Of a DNA stretch of 29,043 nucleotides, positions 1 to 6,045 are shown one piece after another. The DNA is from DATBDE01 sp045805605. GTDB lineage: Bacteria; Actinomycetota; Thermoleophilia; Solirubrobacterales; Solirubrobacteraceae. Within the stretch, counting starts at the first letter, position 1. Each line of letters begins with the position of its first letter. The DNA is taken from assembly GCA_045805605.1 (NCBI GenBank), contig JBJMKX010000152.1, positions 1 to 29,043 of the forward strand. The letters are read 5' to 3'. The notes beneath the pieces were generated by a model. That model saw only the letters and a list, made by a program, of their open reading frames with translations. It did not search any database and was not told the DNA's origin. Both the position numbers and the translations under genes were made by a program.

Positions 1-851
1 GCCTCGAGCACTATGCGCTGGACGTTGTTCTCGGGTTGGGCCTCGGTGAGGCCGAGCGAGTTGACCTGCACGCCGTAGCGGAAGCGGCGCTGGTTGGGGT
101 CCTGCACGCCGTAGCGCTCGCGCCCGATCTCGTCCCACAGCTCGGACATCGCGCGCAGCTTGGCGTGCTCCTCGACGAAGCGCACGCCGGCGTTGACGAA
201 GAAGCTGATGCGGTGAAAGACCTTGCCCATCAGGTCTTGGGGCACCCGCTCACGCACCGCGTCGAGCACGGCGATCGCGTTGGACATCGCGTAGGCGATC
301 TCCTGCACCGGCGTGGCCCCGGCCTCCTGCAGGTGGTAGCTGCAGATGTTGACCGGATTCCACTTCGGCACGTGCTCGACGGTGTAGGCCACCATGTCGG
401 CGATCAGCCGCATCGACGGGCCGGGCGGGAAGGCGTAGGTACCCCGTGAGAGGTACTCCTTGAGGATGTCGTTCTGTGTCGTGCCCTGCAGCACCGCCTG
501 CTCGACGCCCTGCTCCTCGGCCACGACGATGTAGAGCGCGAGCAGCCAGGCGGCGGTCGCGTTGATCGTCATCGACGTGTTCATCACGTCGAGCGGGATG
601 TCGTGCACGAGGAAGGCCATGTCGCCGCGGTGGGCGATCGGCACGCCGACCTTGCCGACCTCGCCGCGAGCGAGCTCGTGGTCGGCGTCGTAGCCGGTCT
701 GGGTCGGCAGGTCGAAGGCGACCGACAGCCCCGTCTGACCCTTGGCCAGGTTGCGCCGGTACAGCTCGTTGGAGCGCTTTGCGGTCGAGTGGCCCGCGTA
801 CGTCCGCATCATCCACGGGCGGTCGCGCTCCGGCAGGCGGGGAGACTCCAT
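1..851 (-). CDS. MeaA-like (ethylmalonyl-CoA mutase type) acyl-CoA mutase, large-subunit domain, 3' end outside window
   Basis: Adenosylcobalamin-dependent carbon-skeleton mutase; in the ethylmalonyl-CoA pathway this type converts (2R)-ethylmalonyl-CoA to methylsuccinyl-CoA. The open frame starts at ATG 851 (MESPRLPERDRPWMMRTYAG) and runs off the left edge, giving about 283 residues of the substrate-binding TIM-barrel domain. The family hallmarks are clear: MRTYAGHSTA, LYRRNLAKGQTGLSVAFDLP, NTSMTINATAAWLLALY, GTTQNDILKEY and NSLGLTEAQPENNVQRI. The short N-terminus leading straight into RPWMMRTYAG matches MeaA proteins better than classical methylmalonyl-CoA mutase, which has a longer N-terminal extension. 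The C-terminal B12 domain is not visible, so substrate specificity is inferred. The start lies 13 nt after the DUF3089 stop with no clear Shine-Dalgarno sequence. A crotonyl-CoA carboxylase/reductase gene about 5 kb away supports the pathway. Isobutyryl-CoA mutase large subunit is the main alternative. Confidence 0.85.
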   Translation of the reverse strand, partial: MESPRLPERDRPWMMRTYAGHSTAKRSNELYRRNLAKGQTGLSVAFDLPTQTGYDADHELARGEVGKVGVPIAHRGDMAFLVHDIPLDVMNTSMTINATAAWLLALYIVVAEEQGVEQAVLQGTTQNDILKEYLSRGTYAFPPGPSMRLIADMVAYTVEHVPKWNPVNICSYHLQEAGATPVQEIAYAMSNAIAVLDAVRERVPQDLMGKVFHRISFFVNAGVRFVEEHAKLRAMSELWDEIGRERYGVQDPNQRRFRYGVQVNSLGLTEAQPENNVQRIVLE

Positions 852-864
852 GGCCCGAAAGATT

Positions 865-1980
865 CTATTTGGCTGTCTGCTTGGCCTCGTAGGCCCGGGC
901 CTGCGTGGCGACCAGGTCGACGAGGTCGCCGAGGGCGATGTTGGCGTCGGTGAGGTGCAGGCCCCAGTTGGCGTCGGGCACTGGGTTGGGCACCGGGGCG
1001 CCGTTTAGCGGGCTGATCTGAAGGACGTCGGCGCCGTCGGCGGTCGAGCACTCGCTCTGATACGCGTCGCGGGCCTCGATCCAGGTGGTCGAGACGTCGG
1101 GGCGTGGGATGCCGACGAGGTTGGTCGCCACGCCGATCGTCGTTCCCGGAGCGAACGGGGCGGAGGGGTAGATCGTGGTCACCGGCGCCGAACCGCCGCC
1201 GAGCGCGGCCGGATCGGTGCACAGGACCTCGTCGCCGGGCATGGTCGTGCGGCCGAAGATGGCGGTGGGCGGGACCGGCTGGTTGAAGGTCGAGTAAGCG
1301 ACGACGCAGCCGAACTGGCGCGTCGACCGGCAGGCGGGGACGTGCTTGAAGTCGCCGCCGGCGTTCTGGCCCCGCTTGACGAGGACGTTGCCCCCGAGCA
1401 GCAGGCCGGAGATCAGCAGGTTTCGCTGCTTGGGGGTGGGGTCGATCTCCTTCTGGACGAGCCGGCGCAGGACGAACGTGCCCTGGCTGTGCCCGATGAG
1501 CACGACGCCGCGGCCGTCGTTGTAGCGCTTGAGGTAGTCGCGCCAGGCGTCGCGCACGTCCTTGTAGGCCGTCTGGCGCATCTGTGGCGTCGCCGTGCTC
1601 GCTCCGCTGACGCCGATGCCCTGCAGGGTGAGCTGGCGGTACACCGGGGCGAAGAGGCGGCAGTGCTGCGTGTAGCGGGCGGCCTCGTAGAGGACGATCG
1701 AGTTGATCTCGGGGTCGATCGCAAAGGTGGCCTGCGGGGTCGGCTGGTCGGAGACCGTCGGGTAGACGTAGAAGCAGTCGAACTTCGGCTTGCGGTCGCG
1801 CCTGACGTTCCGAACGCCGAGGACCTGGCCGGTGGGCGAGAACGAGGTGGTCGAGATCGGCGGCGTGCAGTTCGCCGCGTTGGTGCCGGGCTTGCACAGC
1901 CAGTGCGTCTTCGCCCTTGCGGGGGTGGCGGCAAAAGCGAGCAGGACAACCGCCAGGGCGACCCATCGTCCCCAGAGCAC
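865..1980 (-). CDS. Secreted DUF3089 alpha/beta-hydrolase-like protein
   Basis: A 371-residue exported protein of the DUF3089 family, which has an alpha/beta-hydrolase fold. Residues 1-23 form a signal peptide (hydrophobic VALAVVLLAFAATPARA, likely cut after ARA). The family signature DCFYVYPTVS lies at about residues 68-77. The nucleophile elbow GHSQG is at 163-167 with Ser165 as predicted nucleophile, followed by conserved FVLRRLV. Paired cysteines fit an extracytoplasmic location. The substrate is unknown; homologues are sometimes called lysophospholipase-like, but nothing here fixes that. It starts at ATG 1980, divergent from the MBL-fold gene, with a palindrome between them, and ends 13 nt before the mutase gene, so the two could share a transcript although no functional link is obvious. 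Confidence 0.85.
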   Translation of the reverse strand: MLWGRWVALAVVLLAFAATPARAKTHWLCKPGTNAANCTPPISTTSFSPTGQVLGVRNVRRDRKPKFDCFYVYPTVSDQPTPQATFAIDPEINSIVLYEAARYTQHCRLFAPVYRQLTLQGIGVSGASTATPQMRQTAYKDVRDAWRDYLKRYNDGRGVVLIGHSQGTFVLRRLVQKEIDPTPKQRNLLISGLLLGGNVLVKRGQNAGGDFKHVPACRSTRQFGCVVAYSTFNQPVPPTAIFGRTTMPGDEVLCTDPAALGGGSAPVTTIYPSAPFAPGTTIGVATNLVGIPRPDVSTTWIEARDAYQSECSTADGADVLQISPLNGAPVPNPVPDANWGLHLTDANIALGDLVDLVATQARAYEAKQTAK

Positions 1981-2007
1981 GCCGGCACCCTATCCCGCCA
2001 TCGTCCC

Positions 2008-2021
2008 GGTTATGCATAACC
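2008..2021. promoter_or_regulatory. Perfect 14-bp palindrome in divergent promoter region
   Basis: GGTTATGCATAACC is an uninterrupted 14-bp palindrome and an AT-rich island between the divergent DUF3089 (start 1980) and MBL-fold (start about 2069) genes. The TATGCATA core could serve as a -10 element on either strand or as a dimeric repressor operator. Its placement argues against using the ATG at 2012, which lies inside it, as the MBL gene start. Confidence 0.5.
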
Positions 2022-2068
2022 CGGCGCACACGCGATCGCACGGGGCTCCGTGGGTACCGTGTTGGGCG

Positions 2069-2902
2069 GTGCGCGAGATCGACGTCCACCATCTCGGTCG
2101 CGAGCGCGTGATCTGCTGCTGGCAGGTCGGTGACGTGCTCATCGACCCCGGGCCGGAGTCGACGCTGTCGACGTTGATGGACGAGATCGAGGACCGGGCG
2201 CCGCGTGCGCTGCTGCTCACACACGTCCACCTCGACCACGCGGGCGGCACGGGCGCGCTACTTCGCGCCTTCCCGGACCTGAAGGTCTACGTGCACGAGG
2301 TCGGCGCTCCGCACCTGATCGACCCGTCCAAGCTTCTGCGCAGCGCCTCCCGGCTCTACGGCGAGGAGAACATGGACCGGCTCTGGGGCGAGCTGGTTCC
2401 CGTCCCGGAGGAGAACGTGGAGGTGCTGAGCGGCGGCGAGACCGTGGAGGGCTTCCGCGTCGCACACGCGCCTGGCCATGCGTCGCACCACGTGGCCTAC
2501 CTGCACGAGGACTCGGGGTGGGCGTTCACCGGTGACGTGACGGGAGTGCGCATCGACCGCGACCTGCCGATCGTCCCGCCGACGCCGCCGCCCGACATCG
2601 ACGTCGAGGCGTGGTTTGGGTCGATCGATCGCGTCGCGGCCTGGGACCCCGCCGCTCTGGCGCTGACGCACTTCGGCGCCTACGACGACGTCGACCACCA
2701 CCTCGACTCCATCCGCCAGGCGCTGCGCGTCCAGGCCGAGTGGGCGCGCGAGCTGGACGAGCAGGCGTTCCTGGCCCGGCGCCGTGAGTGGACCGCCGGC
2801 GCGCCGGCGCTCTACGAGCAGGCCGCGCCATCCGAGCAGATGTGGCTCGGGCTCGAGCGATACTGGCGCAAGAAAGCGGAGCGGGAGTCCGAGGCCGCGT
2901 GA
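2069..2902 (+). CDS. Metallo-beta-lactamase-fold hydrolase
   Basis: A 277-residue MBL-fold protein, a probable cytoplasmic binuclear metal hydrolase of unknown substrate. The metal motif THVHLDHAGG is at residues 51-60 (His52, His54, Asp56, His57). A second ligand region APGHASHH contains His137, and FTGDVTG contains Asp156. I prefer GTG 2069 because REIDVHHLGRERVICCW is a natural N-terminus and the upstream in-frame ATG at 2012 sits in the palindrome only 31 bp from the divergent gene; that ATG would add 19 residues. The C-terminal 60 residues are helical and arginine/glutamate-rich. The stop overlaps the clpS start (GTGA), so translation is probably coupled. Glyoxalase II-like or lactonase-like activity is possible but not shown. 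Confidence 0.88.
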   Translation: MREIDVHHLGRERVICCWQVGDVLIDPGPESTLSTLMDEIEDRAPRALLLTHVHLDHAGGTGALLRAFPDLKVYVHEVGAPHLIDPSKLLRSASRLYGEENMDRLWGELVPVPEENVEVLSGGETVEGFRVAHAPGHASHHVAYLHEDSGWAFTGDVTGVRIDRDLPIVPPTPPPDIDVEAWFGSIDRVAAWDPAALALTHFGAYDDVDHHLDSIRQALRVQAEWARELDEQAFLARRREWTAGAPALYEQAAPSEQMWLGLERYWRKKAERESEAA

Positions 2903-3192
2903 CTGAGCCCGGTGTCGTCGAGCTGCCGCGGGTCGGTGACCCCGGCTCGGGGCTCGGAGGCAACTGGCGCGTGATCGTCCTCAACGACGACCACAACACC
3001 TTCACCCACGTGGCCAACACGCTCGCCCGCTACATCCCGGGCATGACCGTCGACCAGGGCTTTGCGATGGCGGACAAGATCCACAACACCGGTCAGGCGA
3101 TCGTGTGGTCGGGCGCCAAGGAGCCGGCGGAGCTGTACTGGGAGCAGCTGAAGGAAGCGGGGCTGACGATGGCGCCGCTCGAACGCGGATAG
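2899..3192 (+). CDS. clpS: ATP-dependent Clp protease adaptor ClpS
   Basis: A 97-residue ClpS, which delivers N-degron substrates to the Clp unfoldase. The conserved core begins at WRVIVLNDDHNTFTHV (residues 23-38), with the substrate-pocket NDD at 29-31, and continues through the helix around IHNTGQAIVW (His62) to the end AGLTMAPLE. Start GTG 2899 overlaps the MBL gene stop by 4 nt. The texture (NDDxNTF, YIPGMT, VWSG, AELYWEQL, GLTMAPLE) resembles the cyanobacterial ClpS2-like subgroup as I recall it, more than the WDDPVNLM type familiar from mycobacteria and streptomycetes. The position where E. coli ClpS has the pocket gatekeeper Met appears to be Phe35 here. No clpA or clpC gene lies nearby. 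Confidence 0.93.
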   Translation: MTEPGVVELPRVGDPGSGLGGNWRVIVLNDDHNTFTHVANTLARYIPGMTVDQGFAMADKIHNTGQAIVWSGAKEPAELYWEQLKEAGLTMAPLERG

Positions 3193-3237
3193 GGGTCGAG
3201 TCTTTCCTCGCCATACAGCAGAGAAACACTTGACCCC
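3192..3237 (+). terminator. Hairpin after clpS, terminator-like
   Basis: GGGGTCGAGT at 3192-3201 pairs with ACTTGACCCC at 3228-3237 (ten pairs, one G-U). The loop can extend the stem through CTTTC...GAGAAA with one bulge. It begins in the clpS stop codon. There is no U-tract, so it is a probable but not canonical intrinsic terminator. Confidence 0.5.
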
Positions 3238-3252
3238 CCTTAGGCGTGTGTG

Positions 3253-3269
3253 TGAGTCACTCATATAAT
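3253..3269 (+). promoter_or_regulatory. Consensus -10 box with abutting palindrome; leaderless promoter for the zinc-ribbon gene
   Basis: TATAAT at 3264-3269 ends 7 nt before GTG 3277, so transcription is expected to start at or next to the start codon. The palindrome TGAGT-C-ACTCA at 3253-3263 directly abuts the -10 and is a possible operator. No -35 is found at 16-18 nt; the TTGACC at 3230 is 28 nt away. Confidence 0.6.
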
Positions 3270-3276
3270 TGAGGGC

Positions 3277-4065
3277 GTGACCTCCACCGTCGAGCCGCCG
3301 CTTCGCACCTGCCGCACCTGTGGCAACGTCGAGCGCAACATCCACTACCGCTGCACGAACTGCGGCCGCGACTACGCCGCCGACCCGCCGCGGTTCAGCA
3401 AGCGGCAGAAGGTCACCGCCGCGGTGGTCGCCGGCATGGTGGTGGCGGTCGGGCTCGCGATCGCCATCCCGCTCCTGCTGAGCGGCAAGAGCGAGGACGA
3501 GGCCAAGCAGGCGGCCGCCAACCAGGCCGCCGCCGCACGCCAGGCGGCCAGGCTGCGCGTGGCCCAGCGGCCCGTCCCCGGACGGCTCGCCGTTCCGGTC
3601 GATCCCGGCTCGACGTCCGCCCGCCAGGCCCAGGTGACGGCCCTCGAGGCCGCCATCACGCGCGACGCCCGCGCCCGCGTCGCCTCCGGGCGCCTGAAGG
3701 GCCCGGTGCGCGAGACGCTGTGCGGACCGCTCGAGTCCGGCGTGCGGCGCGGCGACCAGCTCGACCTCGGCAAGCGCATCGGCCGGTTCGACTGCGTCGC
3801 CGTCCTGCGCGACGTCATCAAGCAGGGCAAGGTCGTCGGCCATCTCGGCCACAACTACGTCGGTGTCATCGACTTCGCCACCGGCGCCTACGTCGTCTGC
3901 CAGGCGAACCCGAACCAGTCCGAGGCGGGCCGCGACCTCGCACTCGCGCCGCTGCCGCCCGCGTGCTTGAACGCCCACGGCCCGCGGCTGAAGGGCGGGT
4001 TCATCGCCGATCCGCGTGACGCACGCGAGCCGCTGCCGCTCCTGGCGCGCGCGGCGCGAACATGA
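3277..4065 (+). CDS. Zinc-ribbon, single-pass membrane protein of unknown function
   Basis: 262 residues. The N-terminus carries a zinc ribbon with two CxxC knuckles (TCRTCG at about residues 11-16 and RCTNCG at about 26-31). A basic linker (RFSKRQK) precedes one transmembrane helix at about residues 47-69. Then comes an Ala/Gln/Lys-rich helical stretch (EDEAKQAAANQAAAARQAARLR), shown here only to describe its composition, and a C-terminal domain of about 150 residues. That domain contains three cysteines (LCGPLE, FDCVAV, VVCQAN) and ends near LPPACLNAHG, so it may be disulphide-bonded outside the cell. The start is GTG 3277, supported by the adjacent -10 box. It overlaps the following MarR gene (ATGA), so the pair is probably one operon. 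I do not recognise the C-terminal domain, and the function is unknown. Confidence 0.82.
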   Translation: MTSTVEPPLRTCRTCGNVERNIHYRCTNCGRDYAADPPRFSKRQKVTAAVVAGMVVAVGLAIAIPLLLSGKSEDEAKQAAANQAAAARQAARLRVAQRPVPGRLAVPVDPGSTSARQAQVTALEAAITRDARARVASGRLKGPVRETLCGPLESGVRRGDQLDLGKRIGRFDCVAVLRDVIKQGKVVGHLGHNYVGVIDFATGAYVVCQANPNQSEAGRDLALAPLPPACLNAHGPRLKGGFIADPRDAREPLPLLARAART

Positions 4066-4595
4066 GCGACGAGCTTCGCGCCCGCAACCTCGTCGGATCG
4101 GGCGCGCTGGCCATCGTCGACGGGCTGCGCGAGGCGATCACCGAGGCGGCGGGGCTGGAGGGATCGGGACCTGCGGCGCTCGTGGCGCTCGACCAGTACG
4201 CCGAGGGCGAGGGCGTCGACACGCTGGCCCGGGCGCTCTCGCTCAGCCACTCCGGGGCCGTGCGACTCGTCGACCAGCTCGTGCGGCGCGGACTCGTGGT
4301 CCGCGGGCCGAGCCAGCGCGACCGCCGAGCCGTCGTCTTATCGCTCACCGCCGCGGGCCGGCGAGCGGCCAAGCGGGTGGCGGAGGCGCGCGGGCGGGCG
4401 CTCGCCGAGGCGATCGCGCCGCTGAGCCCGGCCGATCGCGAGCAGCTGGGCGAGCTCCTCGGCCGCGTCGTCGCCGCCCAGACGACGGACCGTGAGGACG
4501 CGAAGCGGATCTGTCGGCTGTGCGACGGCGATGCCTGTGGCCATCCCCACCGGTGCCCGGTGACGCAGGCCCGCCTGGCTAGTCGGCCCACCTGA
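4062..4595 (+). CDS. MarR-family regulator with C-terminal cysteine cluster
   Basis: A 177-residue winged-helix regulator. The helix-turn-helix region covers about residues 45-85 (DTLARALSLSHSGAVRLVDQ), followed by the wing GPSQRDRRAVVLSLT typical of MarR proteins. The C-terminus adds a cysteine/histidine cluster, CxxCx4Cx5C (Cys151, 154, 159, 165, with His161 and His163), which could bind a metal or sense redox state. It starts at ATG 4062, overlapping the zinc-ribbon membrane protein by 4 nt. The two cysteine-rich proteins may therefore work together, possibly as sensor and regulator; this is inference. The 3' end overlaps the convergent enolase-like gene by 17 nt. Confidence 0.9.
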   Translation: MSDELRARNLVGSGALAIVDGLREAITEAAGLEGSGPAALVALDQYAEGEGVDTLARALSLSHSGAVRLVDQLVRRGLVVRGPSQRDRRAVVLSLTAAGRRAAKRVAEARGRALAEAIAPLSPADREQLGELLGRVVAAQTTDREDAKRICRLCDGDACGHPHRCPVTQARLASRPT

Positions 4596-5601
4596 AGCCC
4601 GTCGCCGCGGGCCGCGGCTCGAGCGGGCTGGACGGAAGGCCATCGAGCAGCTCTTCGTCGTTGTAGGGCGTCGGGGCGACGTCGTTGGGGCCGTCGGGAT
4701 GGAAGAGCGACGCAAGCAGCTCGATCTGCCCGCGCGCCACGCCGAGCTCGCCCATCCCGCCGCCGTACATGCGCACGCCCCGCTCACGGCAGGTTGCGTA
4801 GACGCCGAGCAGCGCGGGCAGGCTTCCGATCCGCGACGGCTTGACGTTGACGACTCGCGTCTCGCCGATGTCGTCGGCCGATCGAATCGGCGCGTCGTAG
4901 GACACGCGGTCGCGGTGCGGCTCGAGCACCTCCGCGACGCCCGGCTCGTCGTGCGGGTCCTCGAGCAGCGCATCAGGGAAGATCTCGACGACCCGCTCGT
5001 AGAGCGGCACGAGCGCGTCGGGGTCCTTGACCTCGAGCCCGTACCGCCCCTTGAAGTCGATCGTGTCGACCGCGCCGGTCGCCGCGACGTCTTCCAGCAG
5101 CGCCCGGTCCCACGTCGGCTCGGCGTCGAGCTTGAACCGCAGGTCGGGGTATCGGTCGAGCCGGCGCCGCAGCGTGGCGAACTGCGGCGGATCGCCGAGG
5201 CCGAAGGAGTTGACGAACCGCAGCGGCGCGGGCGCGAGCTCGAGCGCCTCGTGCAGCGCCTGCCTCGCCTGACGCAGCGCCAGGTCGAGGGCGGCCGACT
5301 CGTACCCCCAGTTGCGCCACGCGCGCGCGAGGTCCCATTTCGGCGGCTCGGTCCACTGCTCGATCGAGCCCAGGTGCTCGCAGAACGACCCCAGCGTCCA
5401 CTCGCCCGCGAGCTCCAGCCGCGGCGCCGCCGTGCCCTCCGGCAGGTAGACGGTGATGTCCTCGCCGAGCCCCTCCTCGCCGCCGCCGCGCAGCCGCAGG
5501 AGGTCGGTGCCGCGGTCGTGGCCGAACGCCGGCGGGCGCTCGAGGCGCTCGACCGCGTAGTCCTCGATCACGAGCGGCAGTTCGGCGAGGCGCGACCACA
5601 T
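4579..5601 (-). CDS. Enolase-superfamily (mandelate racemase/muconate lactonizing-like) protein
   Basis: 340 residues with the barrel-end motifs of the enolase superfamily: Asp159 in KLDAEPTWD, Glu214 in LLEDPHD, Asp236 in SYDAPIRS and Lys254 in VVNVKPSRIGS, followed by the glycine-rich GGGMGELGVARGQ (about 280-292). The three acids are the expected Mg2+ ligands and Lys254 the expected base. The second-strand KxK motif normally about 25-30 residues before the first Asp is absent; the equivalent stretch reads FVNSFGLGDP. The chemistry may therefore differ from OSBS or dipeptide epimerases. Start ATG 5601 has a TAGGGT sequence 8 nt upstream, possibly a leaderless -10. It is convergent with the MarR gene, with overlapping tails. 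Confidence 0.8.
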   Translation of the reverse strand: MWSRLAELPLVIEDYAVERLERPPAFGHDRGTDLLRLRGGGEEGLGEDITVYLPEGTAAPRLELAGEWTLGSFCEHLGSIEQWTEPPKWDLARAWRNWGYESAALDLALRQARQALHEALELAPAPLRFVNSFGLGDPPQFATLRRRLDRYPDLRFKLDAEPTWDRALLEDVAATGAVDTIDFKGRYGLEVKDPDALVPLYERVVEIFPDALLEDPHDEPGVAEVLEPHRDRVSYDAPIRSADDIGETRVVNVKPSRIGSLPALLGVYATCRERGVRMYGGGMGELGVARGQIELLASLFHPDGPNDVAPTPYNDEELLDGLPSSPLEPRPAATGFRWAD

Positions 5602-5647
5602 CGATCGGCACCCTATCTAGGCGCTCCGCAACGCCTTCGTGGGGGAT

Positions 5648-5667
5648 CGGCCCCATCCTCGGGGCCG
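5648..5667 (-). terminator. GC-rich hairpin after the ccrA operon
   Basis: CGGCCCC-atcctc-GGGGCCG is a perfect 7-bp stem with a 6-nt loop, 34 nt beyond the stop at 5701. There is no U-tract on either strand. It is probably the transcript end of the ccrA-containing operon. Confidence 0.45.
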
Positions 5668-5700
5668 TGGGGAAGGGGAAGTTGAGAAGGCGGCCGGACG

Positions 5701-6045
5701 CTACCCGTTCGCCCGGACCGGCTCGATCTCGATCGCGCCGGTGGCGATCTCCTTCGCCACCGTGTAGATGACCGGCACCTGGTACCAGCTCGTGTGCTCG
5801 GCCCGCCAGGTCTGGAACTCAGGCCCGTACCAGTACCGCTCCCAGCTGATCTTGTCCGGCACGTCCGTCCAGTGGTAGAAGGCGTAGAGGTCCTCCTGGG
5901 ACCGGTAGACGTGGTAGGAGGTCGCGCCGTACTGCATGGCGATCGGCGCGATCTCCTGCAGCGCCCGGGCGAATCGGTCGCCCCGGAACAGGGTCGCGTA
6001 CCACGGGATGAAGATCGTCAGCGGGGCGGTGCCGCCCTCGCCCAT
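5701..6045 (-). CDS. Small conserved-looking protein coupled to ccrA
   Basis: 114 residues, rich in aromatics (Tyr/Trp in SYHVYRSQEDLYAFYHW, then WERYWYGPEFQTWRAEH). The alternation of short strands and helices with a final beta-rich segment (WYQVPVIYTVAKEI) is reminiscent of dimeric alpha/beta-barrel proteins such as the ABM or NIPSNAP groups, but I cannot assign it. The ATG at 6045 shares its A with the TGA of ccrA (TGATG), which implies translational coupling and a role with crotonyl-CoA carboxylase/reductase or its product. The assignment of the frame is firm; the function is unknown. Confidence 0.75.
   Translation of the reverse strand: MGEGGTAPLTIFIPWYATLFRGDRFARALQEIAPIAMQYGATSYHVYRSQEDLYAFYHWTDVPDKISWERYWYGPEFQTWRAEHTSWYQVPVIYTVAKEIATGAIEIEPVRANG

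Noticed and set aside
2012..2068. ATG 2012 as the start of the MBL-fold gene
   Set aside because: It lies inside a perfect palindrome and only 31 bp from the divergent gene; GTG 2069 gives a natural N-terminus. Kept as an alternative.
3230..3235. TTGACC as a -35 box for the zinc-ribbon gene
   Set aside because: It is 28 nt from the TATAAT, far beyond normal spacing, and is part of the clpS terminator stem.
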